DNA from: an uncultured Pelagibacteraceae bacterium
GTDB lineage: Bacteria > Pseudomonadota > Alphaproteobacteria > Pelagibacterales > Pelagibacteraceae
DNA length: 64,000 nucleotides
Direction: 5' to 3'
Assembly (NCBI GenBank): GCA_902573865.1
Contig: CACGLI010000001.1
Span: 1 to 64,000 of the forward strand
Shown here piece after piece: positions 1 through 8,177 of the stretch (position 1 is the first letter of the stretch; every line of letters starts with the position of its first letter). The notes beneath the pieces were generated by a model. It saw nothing but the letters and a program-made list of their open reading frames with translations, was not told the DNA's origin and did not search any database. A program made the translations under genes and the position numbers.

Positions 1-292
1 AATAGCAGATGAAAATGGAAATGTCATTTCATGGTCATCTGCAGGTGCAAAAGGTTTTAAAGGATCAAGAAAATCTACTCCTTACGCTGCACAGGTAGCA
101 GCAGATGATGCTGGTGCGAAAGCTTATGATTTGGGATTAAGAACTTTAACAGTTCAAGTCAAAGGCCCTGGATCTGGTAGAGAAACTGCATTAAGATCTT
201 TGCAATCAAGAGGTTTTAAAATTTTATCAATTAAAGATACAACTCCAATGCCACATAATGGAGTTAGACCACCAAAAAAAAGGAGAGTGTAA
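1..292 (+). CDS. rpsK: 30S ribosomal protein S11, 3' part
   Basis: The reading frame enters from the left edge (first full codon at base 2) and stops at 290-292. It reads through the S11 signature region, including SWSSAG and [14 protein letters not shown], and ends in the basic tail RPPKKRRV. S11 sits on the platform of the 30S subunit and contacts the 3' domain of 16S rRNA. The stop codon overlaps the rpoA start (TAATG). A strong Shine-Dalgarno (AGGAG, 281-285) lies inside its last codons, so the two genes are probably translationally coupled. The 5' end is outside the window. Confidence 0.97.
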   Translation, partial: IADENGNVISWSSAGAKGFKGSRKSTPYAAQVAADDAGAKAYDLGLRTLTVQVKGPGSGRETALRSLQSRGFKILSIKDTTPMPHNGVRPPKKRRV

Positions 293-1326
293 TGGAAAAT
301 ACAGCGAATATTATTGACAAGAACTGGAAAGCTTTAATAAAGCCGAATAAATTAGATATTACTAGTAACGATGATAAATCAGTTGCGAAAGTAATAGCTG
401 AGCCATTAGAAAAAGGATTTGGACAAACAATTGGTAATGCTCTCAGAAGAATACTTCTATCATCGATACAGGGTGCTGCTGTTACAGCAATTCAGATAGA
501 CGGTGTTCTTCACGAATTTTCTTCAATACAGGGAGTAAGAGAAGATGTTACAGATATAGTTTTAAACGTAAAAAATTTGGCAATAAAATCATCTTCACCT
601 GGATCAAAAAAAATTATACTAGATATCAAAGGACCAAAGGAAGTAAAAGCAAGTGATATTACTTTAGTTCCAGACATTGAAATTTTAAATCCTGATTTAA
701 CGATTTGTAATTTAGATGAAAAAACTCATTTTCACATGGAATTAATAATCAATACAGGAAAAGGATATGTACCAGCTCCAAAAAATAAGTCTGAAGATAG
801 TCCTCTTGGATTGATATCGATCGACTCACTTTTTAGTCCCGTAAAAAAGGTTTCATTTTCAATTGAAAACACTAGAGCTGGAAGTGCCCTTGACTATGAT
901 AAATTGGTAATGACTGTTGAAACTAATGGGACAGTAGCAGCAGAAGATGCAGTAGCTTATTCGGCTAGAATATTTCAAGATCAACTTTCAATGTTTGTAA
1001 ACTTTGAGGACCCTAAAGAAACTATTAAAGAACCAAAAAGTGTTGAGCCAGAATTTAACAAAAACTTACTAAAAAGAGTTGAGGAATTAGAATTATCAGT
1101 AAGATCAATGAATTGCTTAAAAAATGATAACATTATATATATTGGAGACTTAGTTCAAAAAACTGAACCAGAAATGCTAAGAACACCAAATTTTGGAAGA
1201 AAGTCATTAAATGAAATAAAAGAAGTTCTAAATACTATGTCGCTTTATCTAGGTATGGAAATTCCCAATTGGCCGCCTGATAACATTTCAGAACTATCAA
1301 AAAAACTAGAGGAAAATAACTATTAA
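292..1326 (+). CDS. rpoA: RNA polymerase alpha subunit
   Basis: 344 residues, the normal family length. The N-terminal dimerisation domain shows [17 protein letters not shown] near residue 43. The C-terminal DNA-binding domain shows the helix-hairpin-helix region around [18 protein letters not shown] near residue 300. The protein nucleates core RNA polymerase assembly, and its C-terminal domain contacts UP elements and activators. Order rpsK-rpoA-rplQ is the standard end of the alpha operon, and it overlaps both neighbours by one base (TAATG). Confidence 0.98.
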   Translation: MENTANIIDKNWKALIKPNKLDITSNDDKSVAKVIAEPLEKGFGQTIGNALRRILLSSIQGAAVTAIQIDGVLHEFSSIQGVREDVTDIVLNVKNLAIKSSSPGSKKIILDIKGPKEVKASDITLVPDIEILNPDLTICNLDEKTHFHMELIINTGKGYVPAPKNKSEDSPLGLISIDSLFSPVKKVSFSIENTRAGSALDYDKLVMTVETNGTVAAEDAVAYSARIFQDQLSMFVNFEDPKETIKEPKSVEPEFNKNLLKRVEELELSVRSMNCLKNDNIIYIGDLVQKTEPEMLRTPNFGRKSLNEIKEVLNTMSLYLGMEIPNWPPDNISELSKKLEENNY

Positions 1327-1772
1327 TGAGACACGCTTTAGGCTATAGAAAACTAAATAAAACGAGCGAACATAGAAAAGCACTATTTAAAAATATGCTT
1401 AATTCATTAATTAAGTATGAGCAAATTATAACAACATTACCAAAGGCAAAAGAACTTAAACCGCAAATAGATAAAGTAATAACATTAGGTAAGAGAAACA
1501 AACTTAGCTGTAAGAAAAAACTTTTTTCTGAGTTACAAGATGAGAAATCAGTAAAAAAAGTTTTTGAAGAATTATCTAAAAGATATAGTAAAAGAAATGG
1601 CGGTTATTCTAGAGTATTAAAAGCAGGCTTTAGAACTGGTGATGATGCTCCAATGGCTGTAATAGAATTAGTTGATAGAAACACTGAAGCTAAAAAAGCT
1701 GATAAACCAAAAAAAGTTGAAGAAAAGAAAAAAGATCTAGAAGTAAAAACTGATCAAAAATCAAAAAAATAA
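1326..1772 (+). CDS. rplQ: 50S ribosomal protein L17
   Basis: 148 residues. The L17 core occupies residues 1-120 (start [20 protein letters not shown]; later [24 protein letters not shown]). A lysine/glutamate-rich tail of about 28 residues follows, seen in many alphaproteobacterial L17 proteins. It binds 23S rRNA near the peptide exit region. Its start overlaps the rpoA stop by one base. Confidence 0.97.
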   Translation: MRHALGYRKLNKTSEHRKALFKNMLNSLIKYEQIITTLPKAKELKPQIDKVITLGKRNKLSCKKKLFSELQDEKSVKKVFEELSKRYSKRNGGYSRVLKAGFRTGDDAPMAVIELVDRNTEAKKADKPKKVEEKKKDLEVKTDQKSKK

Positions 1773-1781
1773 ATTTCATTA

Positions 1782-2684
1782 ATGAAAAAAATCTTTAAAG
1801 TAAATAAAGATTTTAACAATAGTAGATTTGACAAATGGTTTAAGTCAAAAATTTTAGATGTTCCTCATTCATTAATAGAAAAACTTATTAGAAAAAGAAG
1901 CATCAAAGTAAATCACAAAAGAACTAAAACATCATATCGTGTGCAGACTAATGATTTAGTTGAAATATATGGTTTAGAGGTTCTTAAAAAGAATATTAAA
2001 AAAAAAAGATCTATTTATAAAGTATCAGCGATAGATAAAAAAAGATATGACAGTTTTGTTATAGAAAATAATGAAAATTTTTTGGTAATAAACAAACCTG
2101 CCGGGATACCGATACAACCTGGCACTAAATCGCACAAAAATATTTTAGATTTACTTAAAGGAACAAAATATTTTACTGATAAATCTCCGTTTATAGTTCA
2201 CAGATTAGATAAAGAAACATCAGGAATTTTAATTATAGCAAAAAATCGAGAGTATGCTCAGTTGTTGACATCCTTATTTAGAATAAGAAAAATACATAAA
2301 ACCTATCACGCTATCGTAAATGGAAAAGTTTCATTCAATAAAAAAACTTTGATTGACAATTTAATTTATTTTGAAAATAATAAAAAAATTACTCAAAAAG
2401 CAATATCTCATATTAAGTTAATAAAATCCCAAAATGATTTTTCTTTCTTAGAACTAAATCCTATATCTGGTAGAAAACACCAACTAAGAAAACAATTGTT
2501 AAATATTGGTTTCCCAATAGTTGGCGATAGAAAATACTCTATAGAAAAATTAAACAAAAAAGTAAATCTAATGCTTCATGCAAGAAAAATTAAATTTATG
2601 ATAAATAATATTAAATATAATTTTGAAGCAGACTACCCAAACGAATTTTTAAATTTTTTAAATACAAAAATTAAATCTCACTAA
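1782..2684 (+). CDS. rluC: RluC/RluD-family pseudouridine synthase
   Basis: 300 residues. An N-terminal S4-like RNA-binding domain (about 15-75) is followed by a RluA-family catalytic domain. The catalytic motif HRLDKETSGILIIAKN is near residue 144, with the active-site Asp in HRLDKET, and the C-terminal GRKHQLRKQL motif is present. The family isomerises uridines in 23S rRNA. The basic protein and S4 domain favour RluC (positions 955/2504/2580 in E. coli) over RluA, but the exact target cannot be read from sequence. Its 3' end overlaps lipB on the opposite strand by 14 bases. Confidence 0.85.
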   Translation: MKKIFKVNKDFNNSRFDKWFKSKILDVPHSLIEKLIRKRSIKVNHKRTKTSYRVQTNDLVEIYGLEVLKKNIKKKRSIYKVSAIDKKRYDSFVIENNENFLVINKPAGIPIQPGTKSHKNILDLLKGTKYFTDKSPFIVHRLDKETSGILIIAKNREYAQLLTSLFRIRKIHKTYHAIVNGKVSFNKKTLIDNLIYFENNKKITQKAISHIKLIKSQNDFSFLELNPISGRKHQLRKQLLNIGFPIVGDRKYSIEKLNKKVNLMLHARKIKFMINNIKYNFEADYPNEFLNFLNTKIKSH

Positions 2685-3282
2685 AATTTTTAAGAAAAAT
2701 TTTCTTCAAAGTATTATTAACATCAATATTTATATCTTTATTTTCATTTTTTATGGATGTAATCTTATCATTTTTTAATCCACATGGATTAATTTTTTTA
2801 TAATCTTCAAGATTGTTATTTATATTGATTGAGCATCCATGATAAGCAATCCATCTTGAAACACGAATACCTATTGCAGCAATTTTCTTATCTTTAACCC
2901 ATATTCCAATATTTTTTCTGTCACTTTTGGAGTTAATATCAAATAGTTGAAGAAATTCTATTATTGAATTTTCTATATAATTTATAAATTTTCTAATGTC
3001 TTTTTCCCTTTTATTTAGATTGACTACAAAATAAATAATTTTTTGACCGGGGTTATGAAGAGTGATTTTACCGCCTCTCTTAGTTTTTATCACATTTATA
3101 TTTTTATCTAATATGTCAATATCATTTGAACTTATTCCCCCAGTAAATATTAAAGGATGCTCTAATATCCAAATTAAATCTCTCTTTTTTCCTAATTTTA
3201 CATCATTTACTCTTTTTTCAAGATATTTTAATGATGATTTATAAGGTATTTTTCTATTAGAAATTTTTATTTCAACATTCAT
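2671..3282 (-). CDS. lipB: Octanoyl-[acyl-carrier-protein]:protein octanoyltransferase
   Basis: 203 residues. LipB moves octanoyl from acyl carrier protein to lipoyl domains, the first step of lipoate synthesis. Visible motifs are RGGKITLHNPGQKIIYF, the Lys in KIAAIGIRV, HGCSININ and the catalytic Cys in INPCGL. The LHNPGQ form (instead of YHGPGQ) resembles other alphaproteobacterial members from memory. It stands alone on the minus strand between plus-strand genes and overlaps the rluC-like gene tail to tail. Confidence 0.93.
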   Translation of the reverse strand: MNVEIKISNRKIPYKSSLKYLEKRVNDVKLGKKRDLIWILEHPLIFTGGISSNDIDILDKNINVIKTKRGGKITLHNPGQKIIYFVVNLNKREKDIRKFINYIENSIIEFLQLFDINSKSDRKNIGIWVKDKKIAAIGIRVSRWIAYHGCSININNNLEDYKKINPCGLKNDKITSIKNENKDINIDVNNTLKKIFLKNFSEI

Positions 3283-3344
3283 TTTAATTGAATTTTATCA
3301 CCTTATAAACTAATAGTCTCAAAAAATAACACAAAGATTTAATT

Positions 3345-4724
3345 ATGAATTTAGTAAAAACAGTAGGAAGTAAAAAAGTCAATCTTGAATTTAACAAGGA
3401 TTTTATAAATCTTTTTAGCGATAAAATTAAAAGTACAGATATATCGTTTATTAATCAAACACTTAAGGATTTACACCCATCTGACACAGCTAATCTTATT
3501 GAAAATCTAGCAAAAGACACAAGGGAAAAATTAATTGAAATTGAGGGTTTCAATATAGGTCCAGAAATATTTATAGAAATTAATGAGTCAATACAAAGTG
3601 AAGTTCTTCAACTGTTATCCGATGACTCTATAGCCAACATTATAAAAAGACTTGAAAGTGATAATTCAATAAAGATTCTAGAAAATTTAGAACCTAGTAA
3701 AAAAAATTCAATATTAGATAAGCTTCCCCCAAAAGATAGGTTTTTATTGGAGGAAGGATTAAGTTTCCCAGAGGACTCTGCTGCTAGAATTATGCAAAGA
3801 GAGTTTACAGCTGTGCCAAGTGATTGGACTGTTGGGCAAACAATAGATTACCTAAGAGAAAATAAAGATCTACCTAAAGAATTTTTAGAAATTTTCATAG
3901 TTGATAATGAATTTAAACCAATAGGTACAGTGCCATCATCAAGAGTTTTAAGAACACCTAGAGATAATAAGATGAATTCAATCATGAGAGAAGTTCCAGT
4001 TTTAATACCTGTTAATATGGATAAAGAAGAAGTCGGTCATACTTTTGAAAATTATAATTTAGTTTCTGCAGGCGTTGTTAATAAAAACAACAAATTAGTC
4101 GGTATGATTACTGCAGACGACATTGTAACTGTTGTTCAAGAAGAAGCAGAAGAGGATGTATTGAGATTAGCTGGTGTTGGTGACGAAGAAATTACTGATA
4201 GTGTTTTTATTAAAACAAAAAGAAGATTTAGTTGGCTGTTATTAAATTTATTTACAGCTTTATTAGCAACATGGGTAATAAGTATATTTGGTGCAACCAT
4301 AGAGCAAATGGTAGCTTTAGCTTTCCTTATGCCAATAGTAGCTTCTATGGGTGGAAATGCAGGAATGCAAACTTTAGCAGTTACAATTAGGGCTATTGCT
4401 ACAAAAGAATTATCGTCTGGAAATTTTAATAATATTGTTATGAAAGAATTTTTAATTGGAATACTTAATGGTATAATTTTTGCAATTATTACAGCTGCGA
4501 TTGTTCAATTATGGTTTGAGAATTTGAATTTAACTTTAATCATCAGTATTTCAATGATTTTAAATATGATAGTGGCAGGACTTTTCGGCATAATGGTTCC
4601 TGTTTCACTTAAAAAATTTAATATAGATCCAGCACTAGCATCAAGTGTTTTTGTGACAACGATTACCGATGTAATAGGATTTTTATCATTTTTAGGTATT
4701 GGATCGTACTTTTTTTTAGGTTAA
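3345..4724 (+). CDS. mgtE: Magnesium transporter MgtE
   Basis: 459 residues, full length. Order is an N-terminal superhelical MgtE_N domain (to about 130), a CBS pair (about 140-260; e.g. SAGVVNKNNKLVGMITADD), a connecting helix, and five membrane segments from about residue 295. The pore-region motif PIVASMGGNAGMQTLAVTIRA is clear. The family forms a homodimeric Mg2+ channel gated by Mg2+ binding to the cytosolic domains. The stop overlaps panC by four bases, convergently. Confidence 0.95.
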   Translation: MNLVKTVGSKKVNLEFNKDFINLFSDKIKSTDISFINQTLKDLHPSDTANLIENLAKDTREKLIEIEGFNIGPEIFIEINESIQSEVLQLLSDDSIANIIKRLESDNSIKILENLEPSKKNSILDKLPPKDRFLLEEGLSFPEDSAARIMQREFTAVPSDWTVGQTIDYLRENKDLPKEFLEIFIVDNEFKPIGTVPSSRVLRTPRDNKMNSIMREVPVLIPVNMDKEEVGHTFENYNLVSAGVVNKNNKLVGMITADDIVTVVQEEAEEDVLRLAGVGDEEITDSVFIKTKRRFSWLLLNLFTALLATWVISIFGATIEQMVALAFLMPIVASMGGNAGMQTLAVTIRAIATKELSSGNFNNIVMKEFLIGILNGIIFAIITAAIVQLWFENLNLTLIISISMILNMIVAGLFGIMVPVSLKKFNIDPALASSVFVTTITDVIGFLSFLGIGSYFFLG

Positions 4725-5533
4725 ACATTATCTATCAATCTTGTCTTTCCTAAATAGTAAGCAATAAAAATATTAAAATTTTCATTAATTTTTGGATATT
4801 TTAATGTTTTTAAATTTAAAAGCTTTAGATATTCTATCTTATTTAATCCAAGAGATATAATTTGCCTCTTTAAATTATTTAATTTGTAATTTTGAAAATT
4901 ACGCTTAATAATTATTTTATTTTTTTTTAAAATTTGAGGCACCTTTCTAGCGATATTTAACTGGATTTTACTTAAACTTTTATTTCTTGAAGACTCTGCT
5001 AAACCAAAAGAGTCTCGATGTGTATTACACTCAATTATTTTAATCTTAATATTATTTTTAGAAAAATGTTTTCTTATTAATATAATTTGTTGATAATCTT
5101 TCTTCCCTAGATAAATTTTCTTTGGATTAATTATCTCAACGAGCCTGTTGACTACATCTATAACACCTTTGAAGTGACCAGGTCTATATTTGCCGCATAA
5201 ATTTTTGCTAAATTTATCAAGAAAAATATTATTTTTAGTTTTAAACGAATAAATATCTTTGACACTAGGTAAAAAAACAAAATTTATTTTATGTCTTTTC
5301 AGTAAATTAAGGTCTTTATGGATATTTCTCGGGTAAGATTTATAATCTTTATTGTTTTTAAATTGTTTTGGATTAACAAAAATACTGACTATTATTTTAT
5401 TTTTATCTCTTTTTGCTTTTTTTATTAAACTTATGTGACCATTGTGTAATGACCCCATAGTTGGTATAAATGAAAGCGATTTAGAACCTCTTAAAATTCT
5501 TTCAATTTTTTTTCTATTTTTAATTACTTTCAT
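4721..5533 (-). CDS. panC: Pantothenate synthetase (pantoate-beta-alanine ligase)
   Basis: 270 residues, slightly short of the usual ~280. PanC condenses pantoate and beta-alanine using ATP, via pantoyl-adenylate, giving vitamin B5 for CoA. The nucleotidyltransferase motif PTMGSLHNGHISLI is near residue 24. FVNPKQF, GKKDYQQ and ESSRNKSLS are also visible. No panB or panD is adjacent. It is lysine-rich, like its AT-rich neighbours. Confidence 0.95.
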   Translation of the reverse strand: MKVIKNRKKIERILRGSKSLSFIPTMGSLHNGHISLIKKAKRDKNKIIVSIFVNPKQFKNNKDYKSYPRNIHKDLNLLKRHKINFVFLPSVKDIYSFKTKNNIFLDKFSKNLCGKYRPGHFKGVIDVVNRLVEIINPKKIYLGKKDYQQIILIRKHFSKNNIKIKIIECNTHRDSFGLAESSRNKSLSKIQLNIARKVPQILKKNKIIIKRNFQNYKLNNLKRQIISLGLNKIEYLKLLNLKTLKYPKINENFNIFIAYYLGKTRLIDNV

Positions 5534-5575
5534 TTATTTTATGTGATGATATTAATTATTAATAAAAAGAATCAT

Positions 5576-6394
5576 ATGATAAAACAAGCAATAATTCCAC
5601 TGGCAGGATTAGGGACCAGGATGCTTCCATTAACAAGTGTTATGCCAAAGGAACTAATGCCTATCAATGGTAAACCAAATTTACAATATATTTTAGATGA
5701 ATGTATTGATGCAGGTATCAAGGAATTCATATTTATAATTTCAAAAAAAAAATTATCAATAAAAAAATATTTTTTTAATGACAATTTTTATAAAAAAATA
5801 TTAAAAAAAAAGAAAGATAAAAAAATATTTGAGGAATTTAAAAGAATAAAAAGATATAAAAAAATGATAAAATTTGTTTATCAAAATACGCCAAAAGGTA
5901 CTGGAGATGCAGTTTTAAAATGCCAAAAGTTAATAAAAAATAAATACTTTTTAATGCTTCTACCTGACGATTTAATAATAAAAAAAAATTGTTCGAAAGA
6001 AATGATAAGATTACATAAAAAAACAAATGCTTCTATAATTGCCACTAAAAGAGTAGAAAGAAAAACACTATCAAGATGGGGAATTTTATCAATAAAAAAT
6101 AAAAAAAAAAATTATTTTCAAATTAAAGATGTTGTAGAAAAACCCAGCATCAAAAAAGCGCCATCAAATTTTGCAATTATTGGAAGATATATATTGCCTA
6201 CTAAAATATTTAGCGAAATAAAAAAATTAAAACCTGGTCAAGGTGGAGAGATACATATTACTGACGCAATTAAAAGTTTAATTAAGAAGGAAAATAAATT
6301 TTACGGAAATATTTTTACAGGTAAATATTTAGATTGTGGAACTTTAAGTGGATACATTAATTCAGGTATTCAAATATTTAAGGAAAAAAAATGA
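5576..6394 (+). CDS. galU: UTP-glucose-1-phosphate uridylyltransferase
   Basis: About 272 residues from the ATG at 5576. I prefer this over upstream GTG/ATG codons (5543/5546) because family members begin right before the nucleotide-binding loop, here MIKQAIIPLAGLGTRMLP. PKELMPI, PKGTGDAVL and VVEKP are also visible. It makes UDP-glucose, which the next gene (ugd, 4-base overlap) oxidises, so the pair is a UDP-glucuronate module for surface polysaccharide or glycolipid. The reading frame contains an 11-A run at 6101-6111. Confidence 0.93.
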   Translation: MIKQAIIPLAGLGTRMLPLTSVMPKELMPINGKPNLQYILDECIDAGIKEFIFIISKKKLSIKKYFFNDNFYKKILKKKKDKKIFEEFKRIKRYKKMIKFVYQNTPKGTGDAVLKCQKLIKNKYFLMLLPDDLIIKKNCSKEMIRLHKKTNASIIATKRVERKTLSRWGILSIKNKKKNYFQIKDVVEKPSIKKAPSNFAIIGRYILPTKIFSEIKKLKPGQGGEIHITDAIKSLIKKENKFYGNIFTGKYLDCGTLSGYINSGIQIFKEKK

Positions 6395-7695
6395 AACTTT
6401 GTATGATAGGAACTGGTTATGTTGGATTAGTTAGTGGGGCATGCTTTGCTGATATAGGAAACCAAGTTATTTGTGTTGACAAAAATAAAAATAAAATAGA
6501 CAAACTTAACTCGGGTATTTCTCCAATATATGAACCAGGATTAGATGAATTAATAAAAAAAAATTTCATATCTAAACGTCTCTCATTCACTACAAATATC
6601 CAAAAAGCTATAAGCTTATCAGATATAATTTTCATATGCGTGGGAACTCCAACAAAAAAAGGATCCATTAAAGTTGATTTATCTTTTATTAATAAATGCA
6701 CTAAAGAAATATTAAAATATTCAAAAAAGAAAAAAATTGTAGTTACTAAGTCAACAGTCCCAGTAGGAACAGGTGATGAGATTGAAAAAATTTTAAAAAA
6801 AAAGAAAAAACTTTTTACAATAATCTCTAATCCTGAATTCTTACGAGAAGGTGAAGCTATTCATGATTTTAGATATCCTGATAGGATTGTAATAGGATCT
6901 AATGAAAAAAAAATCTTTAATATCATGAGAAAACTTTATGCACCGCTAACCAACAAAGGTTCAAAATTTTTTATTACATCAAGAAGAGGAGCTGAATTAA
7001 TAAAGTACGCATCTAATGCTTTTCTTGCAACCAAAATTACTTTTATTAATGAACTTGCTAACTTGTGTGAAAAATCTGGTGTGAATATAGAAGACATTTC
7101 ATTAGGTATGGGTTCTGATAGTAGAATAGGTGGTAGATTTTTGCGTGCTGGTCCAGCTTATGGGGGCTCATGTTTTCCAAAAGATACTAAAGGTCTCGTA
7201 TCAGCTGCAGATAAATATAAAATAAATCTTTCAGTTGTTAAATCAGTTATTAAATCTAATCATGAAAGAGTAAATTTACTAACTCAAAGAATTCATAAAA
7301 TTTTGGGTTCAAATATAAAAAATAAAAAAATTTCTTTTTTGGGTGTTACATTTAAACCAAATACTGATGATATGAGGGATTCTACCAGTCTTAAAATGAT
7401 TCCTTATCTATGTAAAAAAGGAGCAAAAGTTAGTTACTATGATCCCTCTGGAGAAAAGAGTGAATTTAGAAAAATCAAAAATTGCAATTACAGAAATGAT
7501 ATAATATCTAATTGCAATAACGCGGATTTAGTAATTTTACTCACTGAATGGGATGAATTTAAATCGTTAGACTTCAAAAAAATTGTTAAAAAAAGAAATT
7601 TTAAGGTGTACGACCTAAGAAATCTGTATTCTGCCGATGAAATGAAAAAAAATAAGGTCAATTATTACTCAGTTGGTAGACCTGACATCATTTAA
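6391..7695 (+). CDS. ugd: UDP-glucose 6-dehydrogenase
   Basis: 434 residues. The NAD-binding Rossmann domain starts at residue 1 (MIGTGYVGLVSGACFADIG). The central dimerisation helix has AELIKYASNAFLATKITFINE. The catalytic Cys lies in GPAYGGSCFPKDTKGL near residue 260. A C-terminal UDP-binding domain follows. It oxidises UDP-glucose twice to UDP-glucuronate with NAD+. It is coupled to galU by a 4-base overlap. Confidence 0.96.
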   Translation: MKLCMIGTGYVGLVSGACFADIGNQVICVDKNKNKIDKLNSGISPIYEPGLDELIKKNFISKRLSFTTNIQKAISLSDIIFICVGTPTKKGSIKVDLSFINKCTKEILKYSKKKKIVVTKSTVPVGTGDEIEKILKKKKKLFTIISNPEFLREGEAIHDFRYPDRIVIGSNEKKIFNIMRKLYAPLTNKGSKFFITSRRGAELIKYASNAFLATKITFINELANLCEKSGVNIEDISLGMGSDSRIGGRFLRAGPAYGGSCFPKDTKGLVSAADKYKINLSVVKSVIKSNHERVNLLTQRIHKILGSNIKNKKISFLGVTFKPNTDDMRDSTSLKMIPYLCKKGAKVSYYDPSGEKSEFRKIKNCNYRNDIISNCNNADLVILLTEWDEFKSLDFKKIVKKRNFKVYDLRNLYSADEMKKNKVNYYSVGRPDII

Positions 7696-7712
7696 AAGTA
7701 TAGTGTGAAAAA

Positions 7713-8177
7713 TTAATTAAGTTCAAAAATAGCATCAACTTCAACAGCAACACCTAAAGGTAAACTATTTACACTTACTGCTGCTCTAGTATGTTCGCCT
7801 TTTTTTTCAAATATTTTAGCGATTATATCAGAAGCTCCATTAATAACTTTTGGTTGATCTTTAAAATCATCTGTTGAATTTACATATCCGGTCAATTTTA
7901 TACAAGATTTAATTTTATCTAAATCACCCTGACATGTTTTTTGGGCATGTGCAATTATGGAAAGCCCACATCGTTCAGCGGCTTTGTATCCTTCATTTAA
8001 ATTTAAATCTTTTCCAATTTTTCCAGTTATCAATTTTGCATTTTCATTTATAGATATTTGACCTGATATAAATAATAATTTTCCTGTAATCTTAGTTGCT
8101 ACATAAGCTCCAACTGGTGATTTAGGTTCTGGTAATTTAATATTCAAACTTTTGATTTTTTCATTGATCGAACTCAT
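7713..8177 (-). CDS. RidA/YjgF-family protein, probable enamine/imine deaminase
   Basis: 154 residues, the longer YjgF-like subfamily (archetype about 128). The end (RAAVSVNSLPLGVAVEVDAIFEL) and the internal LFISGQIS are family hallmarks. The conserved Arg that binds the substrate carboxylate in active RidA appears in TRAAVSV. RidA hydrolyses reactive 2-aminoacrylate formed by PLP enzymes; whether this longer paralogue does so is not certain. It overlaps the topA stop by four bases (ATGA), so it is likely the last gene of the topA transcript. Confidence 0.8.
   Translation of the reverse strand: MSSINEKIKSLNIKLPEPKSPVGAYVATKITGKLLFISGQISINENAKLITGKIGKDLNLNEGYKAAERCGLSIIAHAQKTCQGDLDKIKSCIKLTGYVNSTDDFKDQPKVINGASDIIAKIFEKKGEHTRAAVSVNSLPLGVAVEVDAIFELN

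Noticed and set aside
5543-5575. Earlier start codons for galU
   Set aside because: GalU proteins begin just before the nucleotide-binding loop, matching the ATG at 5576; the extra residues are low-complexity.
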